A stretch of DNA of 64,000 nucleotides from Haloarchaeobius litoreus (GTDB lineage: Archaea; Halobacteriota; Halobacteria; Halobacteriales; Natrialbaceae). The stretch is taken from the NCBI RefSeq assembly GCF_024495425.1, contig NZ_JANHJR010000002.1, positions 1-64,000 on the forward strand. Reading direction: 5' to 3'. Position numbers and translations under genes: made by a program. This document shows, one piece after another, positions 51,208 to 59,153 of the stretch; the first letter of the stretch is position 1, and every line of letters starts with the position of its first letter. The notes beneath the pieces were generated by a model, which was not told where the DNA came from, did no database searches, and saw nothing but the letters and a program-made list of their open reading frames with translations.

Positions 51208-51936
51208 TCAGGCCACCGTCCGGTTCACGATGGTGATTCCTCGCCCCTGCTGGACGTTGAAGCCGATGCCGTCGTCGACCGGCTGTTGCATGTTCGCGAA
51301 CCGCCGGACGCGGGCGGTCCGTCTGATGTCCTTCCCGACCGTCTCCGTCTCGATCTGGAGGAACACGTCCGCGACGCTCCGGATGGGCATCAGCCCGCGC
51401 TCCGTGACCGCCTCGGGGTCCGCGGTCAGGATGACCGTCTTCCCCTTGCGGGTCATGCTCTCGAAGAACGTCAGCACGGACTCCATGGCGTGGTCCTCGT
51501 CGCCGACGCCGGTGATGGCGTCGTACCGCGGGTCGTTCCGGAGGAACGCGCTGAAGGCGTCGACGACGACCACGTCGCCCTGCCAGAGCAGGCTCGGCTC
51601 GGTGAGCCGCGCGAGCAGCTCGCGCTGTGAGCCGTTCCGGTGCGTGTCGACGTCCGCGTTGAGGAACAGCAGCTGCCCGGAGAGCAGGTGGTCGACCACG
51701 TCGTACGACAGCGAGTGCATCTGGGTGATGAACTCGCCCGCGTTCAGCTCCGTCGAGATGTACGAGACGTAGGCGTCCTCGCTGGCGATACCGTAGGCCA
51801 TGCGCTGGCTCATGACCGACTTGCCCGCGCCGTCGACGCCCTCGACGAGGACGACGCTCCCCTCGGGGATGCCGCCCCCGAAGGCGTGGTTGACGCGGTC
51901 CGAGTCGGTCAGGCCGAGCGAGTAGTAGTCGTTCAT
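51208..51936 (-). CDS. arlH: ArlH, archaellum RecA-like ATP-binding protein
   Basis: A 242-residue KaiC-like protein: Walker A GVDGAGKS (about 33-40), Walker B DVVVVDAFSAFL (about 120-131). ArlH binds ATP and forms a ring with ArlI to switch assembly and rotation. It overlaps arlG by 4 bases and arlI follows after 1 base. It lacks a robust catalytic Glu after Walker B, as is typical of ArlH. Confidence 0.92.
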   Translation of the reverse strand: MNDYYSLGLTDSDRVNHAFGGGIPEGSVVLVEGVDGAGKSVMSQRMAYGIASEDAYVSYISTELNAGEFITQMHSLSYDVVDHLLSGQLLFLNADVDTHRNGSQRELLARLTEPSLLWQGDVVVVDAFSAFLRNDPRYDAITGVGDEDHAMESVLTFFESMTRKGKTVILTADPEAVTERGLMPIRSVADVFLQIETETVGKDIRRTARVRRFANMQQPVDDGIGFNVQQGRGITIVNRTVA

Positions 51937-52385
51937 ACGTAGAACTCGAACACCTCCCGGTCGCCGTTGATGATGACGACGACCCGGTGCTCACCGGGGT
52001 CGAGGTCGACGTTCAGCTCCAGCCGGACCACGTCGCCCGACCTCCACTCCGAGCCGCTGACGACGGTCAGCGACCGGTCGCTCGCGGTGATGTACTGGCC
52101 GTCGACGAGCACGTCTGGTTTGGACGGGTCGGCCGAGAGCCGCCCGTTGCCGGTGTTCTTGACGAGCAGCGTCACCGTGGTCGAGCTCTCGTCGTACACC
52201 GCGTCGCTCCCGGGGTCGGAGATGACGTCGATCTCCGTGTCGATGGTCTGGGCGGCGTCCGCGCTCCTGGCGTCGATGGAGCCGCTCACGTCGCCGACGC
52301 TCGTGACGAGTGTCCCGGCGACGCTCGCCGCGACGAGCATCGCCGCGATGAACAGGATCATGCTCGACACCGAAGTACTCGCCAT
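51933..52385 (-). CDS. arlG: ArlG, archaellum S-layer anchor/stator protein
   Basis: A 150-residue protein with a single N-terminal helix SSMILFIAAMLVAASVAGTLV and an extracytoplasmic beta domain (STTVTLLVKNTGNGRLSADP). ArlF and ArlG form the pseudoperiplasmic stator attached to the S-layer. It overlaps arlH by 4 bases. The family-typical VKNTGxxxL pattern confirms it. Confidence 0.9.
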   Translation of the reverse strand: MASTSVSSMILFIAAMLVAASVAGTLVTSVGDVSGSIDARSADAAQTIDTEIDVISDPGSDAVYDESSTTVTLLVKNTGNGRLSADPSKPDVLVDGQYITASDRSLTVVSGSEWRSGDVVRLELNVDLDPGEHRVVVIINGDREVFEFYV

Positions 52386-52386
52386 C

Positions 52387-52818
52387 TCACAGCACCTCCG
52401 TCTCGGCGATGCCGTTCTCGGTCACGAGCTTGACCCGCCCCGGTTCGGCCGTGACGCCGGTCACCTCGAACTGGAGCTGTTCGCCCGGTACCCAGATCGT
52501 CCTCCCGGAGTCGTCCTCGACGCGGGTCGTCGCACCGGCCACGTAGGTCCCGTCCAGCAGCAGGTCGGTGCCGTCGACCGACAGCGTCGTCGAGCCCGTG
52601 TTGGTGACGTTCACGACGAGCGTGTCGGTCGACGCGTTGTAGCCGACGGACGTCACGTTCATCGCGGTGTTCGCCTGGGCGAGCGCGCGGTCGTCGCGAG
52701 CCTCGCCCGCCTCCGTCACCCGTTCGTTCGCGGTCTCCATCACGGGGTAGATGGTGCTCAGGCAGACGAGCAAACCGACGAACAGGATGGCGGCCGAGCC
52801 ACTCGTGCTGAATCCCAT
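52387..52818 (-). CDS. arlF: ArlF, archaellum S-layer anchor/stator protein
   Basis: A 143-residue protein: N-terminal helix SGSAAILFVGLLVCLSTIYP and a beta-sandwich domain (DTLVVNVTNTGSTTLSVDGT ... DLLLDGTYVAG), parallel to ArlG. It binds S-layer protein and holds the motor in place. The start at ATG 52818 is 2 bases after the arlCE stop region (TAA at 52821-52823 on the minus strand). Longer in-frame upstream starts run into the arlCE gene and were rejected. Confidence 0.9.
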   Translation of the reverse strand: MGFSTSGSAAILFVGLLVCLSTIYPVMETANERVTEAGEARDDRALAQANTAMNVTSVGYNASTDTLVVNVTNTGSTTLSVDGTDLLLDGTYVAGATTRVEDDSGRTIWVPGEQLQFEVTGVTAEPGRVKLVTENGIAETEVL

Positions 52819-52820
52819 GG

Positions 52821-53924
52821 TTACAGTCCGGTGTCGTCCATCGTCTGCTGGATCGATTCCAGTTTCATGATGTACTCGTAGCTCTCTGCGTGGTCCTCGG
52901 CGTTCAGCTCGTTCGGGTCGCGGCTCGGGTCGACGGTCATGTCGAGGTCCGGGCCGGAGAGGGTGTCCTCGAGGTACGCCTTCACCTCGGGCGAGATCCA
53001 CCCGATCTCCTCGTAGTACGCGATGGCCCGGAGCGCCGCGGCCGGCCCCGCGCTGGTCACGAGGTCGGTCAGCCACTCGAACACGAGGATGTCCGTCGCG
53101 TACGTGTCCGCGAGGGTCGGGAGGGTGGCGTCCGACCGTGACGCCGCTGTCCCGGCGCGGGACTCCCTCGACGCCCGCTCGTACGAGCGCGACTCCTCGG
53201 CTGCGTCGCTCATCTGTGCTGCCTCGTCCGAGAGTGGTTCGACCTCCAGTCTGGTGTCGTCTGCATTGTCTTCCTCCTGTTCTCGCTGGCTCTGGACGGC
53301 CTGCTGGCCGTCGTCGCCGACCGCCTGCTCGTCGTCGCTGGATTCCGCCTTCAGGTCGTCGAAGGAGACGGCCTCCTCCTCGCCCGGCTCGGTCGCCTCG
53401 ACGACGACCTCGTTGTCCGCGAGGTCCTCGTCGGCTGCTGGCTCGTCAGCTTCGCCATCGGGGTCGGCCGTCTCGGCCTCGTTCTCGACCGCCTCGGCCG
53501 GCGGCATCTCGCCCGTCGCGCCGTCGGGTTCGCCACCGAGGCCGAACCCATCGACGTCGTCGTCCATCTGGGTCCGGCTGCCGCCCTCGACGAACGGGTT
53601 CGCGCTGGCGGTCAGCTGGTCGTAGATGCCGAGCAGCTGTCGGACCGTCCCGTTGACGTCCTCGACGCGCTCGGCGACCTCCTCCTGGGAGCTCTGGATC
53701 GACTCGATCTGGGAGTTGCTCCGTTCCAGGTCCTCCTGCATCGAGTCGATGCGGTGCTCGAGGTTCTCGACCTGTTCTTCCTGGTCGAGGTCCTCGAGAG
53801 GGACGTCGAAGCTCGGGTCGGGTGCTGTCTCCTCCTCCTCGTCCTCGTCCTCCGTCTCGGAGCTGGCCCCGCTCTGGGGTCCCTCCGAGCTGAGGAAGTC
53901 AGCGAGTACGTCTCGAAGCCCCAT
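52821..53924 (-). CDS. arlCE: ArlCE, fused archaellum/chemotaxis link protein
   Basis: A 367-residue fusion of ArlC and ArlE. The N-terminal part (about 1-130) is a long coiled coil with acidic linkers (LDQEEQVENLEHRIDSMQED). The middle is low-complexity and acidic (Asp/Glu/Ala/Gln-rich). The C-terminal 105 residues form the FlaD/E domain (YATDILVFEWLTDLVTSAGP ... AALRAIAYYEEIGWISPEV). Fusion of C and E is standard in haloarchaea. It receives chemotaxis signals via CheF. It is the first gene of the minus-strand arl operon, which starts at the divergent promoter region at about 54040. Confidence 0.9.
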   Translation of the reverse strand: MGLRDVLADFLSSEGPQSGASSETEDEDEEEETAPDPSFDVPLEDLDQEEQVENLEHRIDSMQEDLERSNSQIESIQSSQEEVAERVEDVNGTVRQLLGIYDQLTASANPFVEGGSRTQMDDDVDGFGLGGEPDGATGEMPPAEAVENEAETADPDGEADEPAADEDLADNEVVVEATEPGEEEAVSFDDLKAESSDDEQAVGDDGQQAVQSQREQEEDNADDTRLEVEPLSDEAAQMSDAAEESRSYERASRESRAGTAASRSDATLPTLADTYATDILVFEWLTDLVTSAGPAAALRAIAYYEEIGWISPEVKAYLEDTLSGPDLDMTVDPSRDPNELNAEDHAESYEYIMKLESIQQTMDDTGL

Positions 53925-54360
53925 TGGTGTCCCTCTCGGTGTAGACTCGTGCACGTACGGCGCGGTCGCTCCCGGTTTCGGGGGCAGCCACGCCGACGGT
54001 CGCTGTACTCCCAGCAGTCACTGCTACTTCGTAGGACGGATGTCGGTATATTGGTACGGACGCCTTCGCTCGCCGAGTCGGTCCGCGTATCGAGGACTGA
54101 GTCGACGGTCGAAACAGACGGTGAGCGCATACAGGCCTTGATAGTCACGTCTGTCGTTGTCCTCGACGGGGAACACTCCCCACGCTGTGATGCGAGGAAT
54201 CGGCTCACCCCACGACGGGGAACGACGTTGGCGGCGGTCGGCAGCAGACGCCTCTCTCTGGATCGCGTCGCGCCGACTCCCGGTTGGCCCTGCTGGGCCA
54301 CGCGTAGCTGGTCGTGTCCGCGAGGACGCGAGTGAGCTGCTCGCACGGGGTGAATTACCG
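53925..54360. promoter_or_regulatory. Divergent promoter region of arlCE operon and first archaellin gene
   Basis: 436 bases separate the two divergent units. On the minus strand CCAATATACC at about 54047-54056 is a likely TATA box of the arlCE operon (leader about 100 bases). On the plus strand the 60-base module at 54086-54145 is shared with the second archaellin unit. Between 54146 and 54360 lies what appears to be a 200-base untranslated leader of archaellin 1, containing small inverted repeats such as GGGGAACACTCCCC. The open frame running through it is basic and non-family. Confidence 0.55.
54086..54145 (+). promoter_or_regulatory. Archaellin promoter module, copy 1
   Basis: This 60-base block aligns without gaps to 55539-55598. 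Invariant blocks are CGTATCGAG, TGAGTCGA, CGAAAC, CATAC and GGCCTTGATAGT; bases between them differ. Two independent archaellin transcription units having the same spaced set of motifs points to a common activator or alternative TFB. The element TTGATAGT stands where the TATA box would be but is atypical. Confidence 0.65.
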
Positions 54361-54936
54361 ATGAACGTAACGGAACCACAAGATGAAGACCGCGGGCAGG
54401 TCGGCATCGGGACCTTGATCATCTTTATCGCGATGGTCCTGGTCGCGGCTGTCGCAGCTGGCGTGCTCATCAACACGGCAGGCATGCTGGAAGCGAAGGC
54501 GTCGGACACGAGTACCGACGCACAGTCACAGGTCTCTAATCACATCGTCGCTGTCAGCGCGACCGGCGAGGTGAACGCCAACGGCACCGGCGTCGACAAG
54601 GTAAACATCACCTTGATGCAGGCAGCCGGTGCCGGCGATATCGACCTGAGCAAGGCGTCGTTCGAGTGGGTCTCGGACTCGGCAGCAGTCACGCTGTCGT
54701 CCGACGACTCAGCGATCACGCTCGTCAACATGAGCGGCGATTCGAACACGACGCTGAACGACCGATCCGACCGCATCCGCGTCTCCATCAACGTCACCGA
54801 TCCGCAAGTCGAAGGAACGTACCTCGCAGAAGGCGAACAGGCGATGCTCCAGATCGTCGACCAGTCGGGCGCGAAGACGCTCTACGGCGTCAACGTCCCG
54901 CAGTCGATATCCGACGAGGAGTACGTCGTCGTCTGA
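54361..54936 (+). CDS. arlA: Archaellin (first gene)
   Basis: A 191-residue archaellin. The class III signal is [20 protein letters not shown]: prearchaellin peptidase should cut before QVGIG, leaving the hydrophobic helix that forms the filament core (about 13-42). The remaining beta domain carries N-glycosylation sequons (NIT, NMS, NTT, NVT). The N-terminal region matches the other two archaellins protein-wise but differs in codons, so it is the most diverged of the three. ATG 54361 is the start. Confidence 0.95.
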   Translation: MNVTEPQDEDRGQVGIGTLIIFIAMVLVAAVAAGVLINTAGMLEAKASDTSTDAQSQVSNHIVAVSATGEVNANGTGVDKVNITLMQAAGAGDIDLSKASFEWVSDSAAVTLSSDDSAITLVNMSGDSNTTLNDRSDRIRVSINVTDPQVEGTYLAEGEQAMLQIVDQSGAKTLYGVNVPQSISDEEYVVV

Positions 54937-54977
54937 TGCGAGCAACCCGTGCCCCCACGCGGGGCACACATCAACCA

Positions 54978-55424
54978 ATGAACGAACGCACGAAGCACAC
55001 GGACGAACGCGCCGACGGCATCCTCTCGCCAGAGGAGCTGACCCCCGACGAGGACCGCTGCAAGGACCTCGGCGACGGTCGGTTCGTCGTCTCGGCGAGC
55101 GATGGTCCGTCTGCGGGATCGCACGGCGGTCAGGCCCGACTTCCGGACGTCGACCCGGCACGTGCCGGGCTGGCGACCGACGGGTCCGGTGGCCCACCGC
55201 GGGCCGCCGTGTCCGCCGACGCGCTAGCGAACACGGACGAGCGGTACGGCGTCGACATCGCGGTGAAGACCGACGACGGCGTCGCCCATCAGGAGATCCG
55301 CTCGAACGACGTGCGCGAGGTGTTCACGTCGCTGCTGACGTGGTACGCCGACGAGCTCGACGACGAGCTGGAGGCCGAGGAGACGCTCCGGATACTGCTG
55401 GACGCGTCACCGCTGGAAGTATAG
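54978..55424 (+). CDS. DUF7500-like protein in the archaellin cluster
   Basis: A 148-residue acidic protein. ILSPEELTPDEDRCKDLGDG and RFVVSAS match my memory of DUF7500, and the C-terminal NDVREVFTSLLTWYADELDD ... EAEETLRILLDASPLEV is helical. It follows archaellin 1 by 41 bases and probably shares its transcript. Its role is unknown; location suggests a link with archaellum regulation or filament assembly. No signal or membrane segment. Confidence 0.65.
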   Translation: MNERTKHTDERADGILSPEELTPDEDRCKDLGDGRFVVSASDGPSAGSHGGQARLPDVDPARAGLATDGSGGPPRAAVSADALANTDERYGVDIAVKTDDGVAHQEIRSNDVREVFTSLLTWYADELDDELEAEETLRILLDASPLEV

Positions 55425-55538
55425 TAACGAAGCTGGCAGTTCTGCGGTACCGTTCTCCGGAGAGCTGCGGTGCTGTTGGCTGATTGAAGGCTCTATTTTC
55501 GAGCGACTGCAGTACGAACACTGGTCGAGTTACCGCGC

Positions 55539-55598
55539 CGTATCGAGTCGTGAGTCGAGGACCGAAACGGCTCTCGAAACCATACCGGCCTTGATAGT
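55539..55598 (+). promoter_or_regulatory. Archaellin promoter module, copy 2
   Basis: Matches 54086-54145 over 60 ungapped bases with the invariant blocks listed for copy 1. It lies 45 bases before the ATG of archaellin 2, giving a short leader, unlike copy 1. A palindrome-like TAGTACGGTACTACG follows it at 55595-55610. A short GGGGCGCATCCCC hairpin (55622-55634) precedes the ATG. Confidence 0.65.
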
Positions 55599-55643
55599 AG
55601 TACGGTACTACGGACTATTCGGGGCGCATCCCCACGTATACCA

Positions 55644-56228
55644 ATGATAGTGGACGTAACAGAGAACGACGAACGCGGTCAGGTGGGCATCGGCACCCTG
55701 ATAATCTTCATTGCCATGGTGCTCGTCGCCGCAGTGGCGGCCGGCGTGCTCATCAACACGGCCGGGCTGCTCGAGTCCACGGCGTCCGACACGGGCGCGG
55801 ACTCACAGGCACAGGTTTCCAATCAGATCGACGTGGTCACGGCTGTCGGTGAGGTGAACACCTCGGCCGGTCACATCTCGACGCTGAACTTCACGGTCAA
55901 GAAGTCCGCAGGCTCCGACCAACTCGACCTGCAAGATGCGACCATCGAGTTCCTCAGCGCCGACGCCAGTACGACCCTCGAATACGGGGCTTCGACCTCG
56001 GCGACCAACTTCTCGACCGAATCGCTGGTCGGGAACGGTGACCAGGTGCTCGACAACACGACCGAGCGCGTGCGCATCACCGTCGACGTGTCCAACTCCG
56101 GCATCGGCGACCCGCTCGATGACGGTGAGGAAGCGACCGTTCGCTTCGTCGACCAGTCCGGTGCGACGACGATCTACGGCGTGAACGTGCCCGACACGCT
56201 CTCGGGTGAGACCTTCGTGGCGGTGTAA
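55644..56228 (+). CDS. arlA: Archaellin (second gene)
   Basis: A 194-residue archaellin with signal [20 protein letters not shown]. The hydrophobic core helix, the [14 protein letters not shown] linker and most of the C-terminal domain ([20 protein letters not shown]) are nearly the same as in archaellin 3. Sequons include NTS, NFT, NFS and NTT. Glycosylated filament subunit of the cell surface. The next archaellin starts 2 bases after its stop. Confidence 0.95.
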   Translation: MIVDVTENDERGQVGIGTLIIFIAMVLVAAVAAGVLINTAGLLESTASDTGADSQAQVSNQIDVVTAVGEVNTSAGHISTLNFTVKKSAGSDQLDLQDATIEFLSADASTTLEYGASTSATNFSTESLVGNGDQVLDNTTERVRITVDVSNSGIGDPLDDGEEATVRFVDQSGATTIYGVNVPDTLSGETFVAV

Positions 56229-56230
56229 TC

Positions 56231-56809
56231 ATGTTCGCAGACATCACCTCAGAAGACGGTGAGCGTGGTCAGGTCGGTATCGGTACCCTGATCATCTTCA
56301 TCGCGATGGTGCTCGTCGCCGCAGTGGCGGCCGGCGTGCTCATCAACACGGCCGGGCTGCTGGAGTCCACGGCCTCCGACACGGGCCAGGACTCCCAGTC
56401 CCAGGTCTCCAACCAGATCGACGTGGTCACCGCCGTCGGCTTCAACGACGGCAGTGGCGACGTGACCCAGCTGAACTTCACGGTCAAGAAGTCCGCGGGC
56501 TCGGATCAGATCGACCTGCAGGACGCGACCGTCGAGTTCCTGAGCAACGACGCGAGTACGACGCTCCAGTATGGTGCGAACACGTCAGCCACCCAGTTCG
56601 CGACCGAATCGCTGGTCGGGAACGGTGACCAGGTGCTCGACAACACGACCGAGCGCGTGAAGATCACGATCAACGCGACGGACGTCGGCGACCCGCTCAG
56701 CCCGGGCGAGGAAGCGACCATTCGCTTCGTCGACCAGTCCGGTGCGACGACGATCTACGGCGTGAACGTACCCGACACGATCTCGGGCGAGACCTACGTG
56801 GCGGTCTAG
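56231..56809 (+). CDS. arlA: Archaellin (third gene)
   Basis: A 192-residue archaellin, nearly identical to archaellin 2 in the N-terminal helix and the C-terminal strands, differing in the middle. A 55-base stretch encoding [18 protein letters not shown] is identical in DNA between the two, indicating a recent duplication or gene conversion. Sequons NFT, NTS, NTT, NAT. It is the last gene of the unit; a strong hairpin follows at 56865-56903. Confidence 0.95.
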   Translation: MFADITSEDGERGQVGIGTLIIFIAMVLVAAVAAGVLINTAGLLESTASDTGQDSQSQVSNQIDVVTAVGFNDGSGDVTQLNFTVKKSAGSDQIDLQDATVEFLSNDASTTLQYGANTSATQFATESLVGNGDQVLDNTTERVKITINATDVGDPLSPGEEATIRFVDQSGATTIYGVNVPDTISGETYVAV

Positions 56810-56864
56810 ACGGCGACGCTGAGATTTCCCACCTCAGCCTCGTCGACTCCGAGTAACGTCTGCG

Positions 56865-56903
56865 GGCGCATCCCCTCCGGTCCACCCGGACCGGGGATGC
56901 GCC
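56865..56903 (+). terminator. Strong hairpin downstream of the archaellin genes
   Basis: GGCGCATCC pairs perfectly with GGATGCGCC, and inside it CCGGTCC with GGACCGG around a short ACCC loop; only three bases (CCT) are unpaired on the left arm. A smaller inverted repeat GCTGAG/CTCAGC is at about 56817-56837. No T-run follows, so it may be a processing or stability element of archaellin mRNA rather than a terminator. The rest of 56810-57200 shows no gene; a TATA-like TTTTTATC lies at about 57173, 27 bases before the next ATG. Confidence 0.55.
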
Positions 56904-57200
56904 GGTGGCATCGACCGGAGACGAGGACCGCTCGACGCGTCCCTCACGGGATGCGCTCGTAGACTCGCCCGGAACGGCACCGCCCGCTAACTATCCCAAC
57001 GAACGGATATGAGGCGTCTTCCCGACGCATCGATACAGGCAACGCGATTCCCGATCTCGGCGGCAGCGACCCCCCGGGGTCACCCCACTGTGGCGTATCC
57101 CACGCCGCGAGGCAACCACGATTCCGACTGCGAGCCCGCTCCGACCTTCCCACTCGGGGCGACTCGCGTGCTTTTTATCGGTCGAGACGGTACCCCGACC

Positions 57201-57626
57201 ATGAGCGACTCACGCCGCGAGCGGTTTCTGGCGGGCGAGCTGCCCGAGGACATCGCACTCTACCTGGCCGACAGCTTCGTCGACGACGTCGGCCGGCTCG
57301 AGAAGTACGGCGAGCGCGTGGCCGACGGCATCGTCGTCGTCGTGGACGGCGACAGCGGCCGCGACGCGTTCACCGCCGCGACCGGGGCCGACGCGATGAA
57401 CTTCGCGAAGGAGGCCATGGGCACCGAGGGCGTCATCGCGCCGAACCTCACCGCCGGCGACTGTCCGGAGTGCGACGACGGCCACGTCGAGTACGTGTTC
57501 GCCTTCGCCGAGGAGCAGAACGAGGAGGTCGGCGGCCTCTACGAGGAGGGCGACGTCATCCACGCCTACGCACGCTGTGACTGCGGGGCGGCGTACAGCC
57601 AGAAGTGGGTCGCCGGCTCCCGGTAG
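57201..57626 (+). CDS. DUF5807 family protein
   Basis: A 141-residue protein of the haloarchaeal DUF5807 family: RRERFLAGELPEDIALYLAD, ... EAMGTEGVIAPNLTAGDCPE. CPEC (about 91-94) and CDC (about 130-132) could form a zinc site. Function unknown. Leaderless start at ATG 57201 (TATA-like TTTTTATC 27 bases upstream). Its stop TAG is followed directly by the ATG of the PfkB kinase, so both are coupled. Confidence 0.82.
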   Translation: MSDSRRERFLAGELPEDIALYLADSFVDDVGRLEKYGERVADGIVVVVDGDSGRDAFTAATGADAMNFAKEAMGTEGVIAPNLTAGDCPECDDGHVEYVFAFAEEQNEEVGGLYEEGDVIHAYARCDCGAAYSQKWVAGSR

Positions 57627-58547
57627 ATGCCCACCGTCGTCGCCGTCGGCAGCGCCCTGCTCGACCGTATCTACCACGTCACCAACCTGCCGGAACCCGA
57701 CGGCGGCGCGTTCGCCCGCGACGAACGACTCGCGGCGGGCGGTGTCGCAGCCAACGTCGCCACCGCCTGCGCCCGGCTCGGCCGTGACGCCGGCGTCGTC
57801 AGCCGCGTCGGCCGAGACGACGACGGCGACCGGATTCTCGACTCGCTTGCTGCCGAAGACATCGACGCCAGCCACGTCTCCCGCGGCGACGAACGGTCCA
57901 GCTACGCGATGATACTCCGGGACGACGACGGCCACCGGATGATAATCGCCGGCGGCGAGAGCATCCCGAAGCTCAGGCTGGACGACGCCGCCCTCGACTA
58001 CTGCCGCGATGCAGACGTGGTGTTCACCAGCGCGTACGCGCCGGACAGGGTCGTCTCGCGACTCGTCGAGGCTGCCCGCGAGGACGACGAGTTCCCGCCC
58101 ATCGTCTTCGACCTCGCCGGCCCGCTCGAAGAACTCGAAGGCCGCGGCACGGAGCCGGAGACCATCGACGACCTCCTTCCGGTGGTGGACTGCTTCGTAT
58201 CGAGCGAGGTGCCCCTGCGCTCGTACCTCGGCTGCGACGGGCGCGAGGCGGCCGCGGAACTGCGCGACCGCGGGGTCACGCGGGCCGCCCTGACGCGTGG
58301 CGAGGACGGCGCGCTGTTGCTGGACGGAGACGACGTGGTGGAGGTCCCCGCGTTTCGGGTCGACGCCGTGGACACGACCGGTGCCGGCGACGCCTTCTCG
58401 GCCGGGCTGGTGGATGCGTGGATTCTCGACGGGAAACCGGCGGCCGAGGCGGGGCGGTTCGCGGCCGCGGTGGCGGCGGAGAACTGCCTCGGCGAGGGTG
58501 CACGTGGTGGGTTGCCGGGGCGGGAGACGGTGCTGGAGCGACTCTGA
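57627..58547 (+). CDS. PfkB-family carbohydrate kinase
   Basis: A 306-residue ribokinase-like sugar kinase. AAGGVAANVATACARLG (about 36-52) is the first PfkB signature and VDTTGAGDAFSAGLVDA (about 250-266) the second, with catalytic Asp in GAGDAF. It phosphorylates a sugar, nucleoside or similar substrate with ATP. The substrate is unspecified; the fold in haloarchaea includes 2-keto-3-deoxygluconate, ribose and fructose kinases. Start codon immediately after the DUF5807 stop. Confidence 0.88.
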   Translation: MPTVVAVGSALLDRIYHVTNLPEPDGGAFARDERLAAGGVAANVATACARLGRDAGVVSRVGRDDDGDRILDSLAAEDIDASHVSRGDERSSYAMILRDDDGHRMIIAGGESIPKLRLDDAALDYCRDADVVFTSAYAPDRVVSRLVEAAREDDEFPPIVFDLAGPLEELEGRGTEPETIDDLLPVVDCFVSSEVPLRSYLGCDGREAAAELRDRGVTRAALTRGEDGALLLDGDDVVEVPAFRVDAVDTTGAGDAFSAGLVDAWILDGKPAAEAGRFAAAVAAENCLGEGARGGLPGRETVLERL

Positions 58548-58573
58548 TTCCCCGCTGAAACAACCTGCGTTCG

Positions 58574-58825
58574 CTACGCGTTCCGGTCGAGCCAGTCGCA
58601 GAACTCGTCGAAGTCGTTCGCACCTGCACGCTCGGCTATCTCACGGAGTGTCCCTGTCCGCAGTTCGCCGTGTAGTGGTACCGTAACCTGTCGCCTGTCG
58701 TCCTCGTTCGTCGGGTGCTCGTAGTACAGCTGTGCGTGGTCACCGGTCGTTCGTCGCCACTCGAAGCCACCGATGTTCACGAGTACCTTCACGACTTCCC
58801 TGCCGGAGAACGTCCGCCGGCCCAT
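58574..58825 (-). CDS. hicA: HicA toxin (mRNA interferase)
   Basis: An 83-residue HicA-fold protein: FSGREVVKVLVNIGGFEWRR, the catalytic His in TTGDHAQLYY (about 28), and VPLHGELRTGTLREIAERAG. This is the dsRBD-like small RNase that cuts mRNA. It directly follows the HicB gene with no gap; the two form a type II toxin-antitoxin pair. Order hicB-hicA is reversed relative to the Escherichia coli pair but common in archaea. Confidence 0.88.
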   Translation of the reverse strand: MGRRTFSGREVVKVLVNIGGFEWRRTTGDHAQLYYEHPTNEDDRRQVTVPLHGELRTGTLREIAERAGANDFDEFCDWLDRNA

Positions 58826-59095
58826 CTATTCGAGCACGTCCGGCGGTTCCTGGTCGCCTGTCGTATTGTCCTCGGGCTCGATTCCCGTCTCACGAAGCTC
58901 CTCCTCGCTCGGTTCGTGCCCCGCTTCTCCCCGGTGAAGGGCGACGGCCTCGTCGAGGTTGTCGAGTGCCTCGGCCCGGGACTCGCCCTGCGTCGTCACG
59001 CCAGTCTCGACGTCCTTGGCGATCCACCAGCCGTCCTCGCGCCACAGACGAATCTCGTCGTCGTGAGCGTCGCCATCCTGTGTCGAACTGGCCAT
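58826..59095 (-). CDS. hicB: HicB antitoxin
   Basis: An 89-residue partial-RNase-H-like HicB protein: IRLWREDGWWIAKDVETGVT, TQGESRAEALDNLDEAVALH. HicB binds and blocks HicA and often represses the operon. It lacks a C-terminal DNA-binding domain (the last 40 residues are acidic and flexible), so it may not act as its own repressor. ATG 59095 is preferred over GTG 59098. Confidence 0.85.
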   Translation of the reverse strand: MASSTQDGDAHDDEIRLWREDGWWIAKDVETGVTTQGESRAEALDNLDEAVALHRGEAGHEPSEEELRETGIEPEDNTTGDQEPPDVLE

Positions 59096-59153
59096 CACCG
59101 GAAGTTTGGCCGTTTTGTGGGATAAACGTTCGGCCGAGTTCGGAGTCGACGGC

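Noticed and set aside
54157-54360. N-terminal extension of archaellin 1 to 54157
   Set aside because: The extension is basic and unlike any archaellin; the class III signal requires a short leader before QVGIG.
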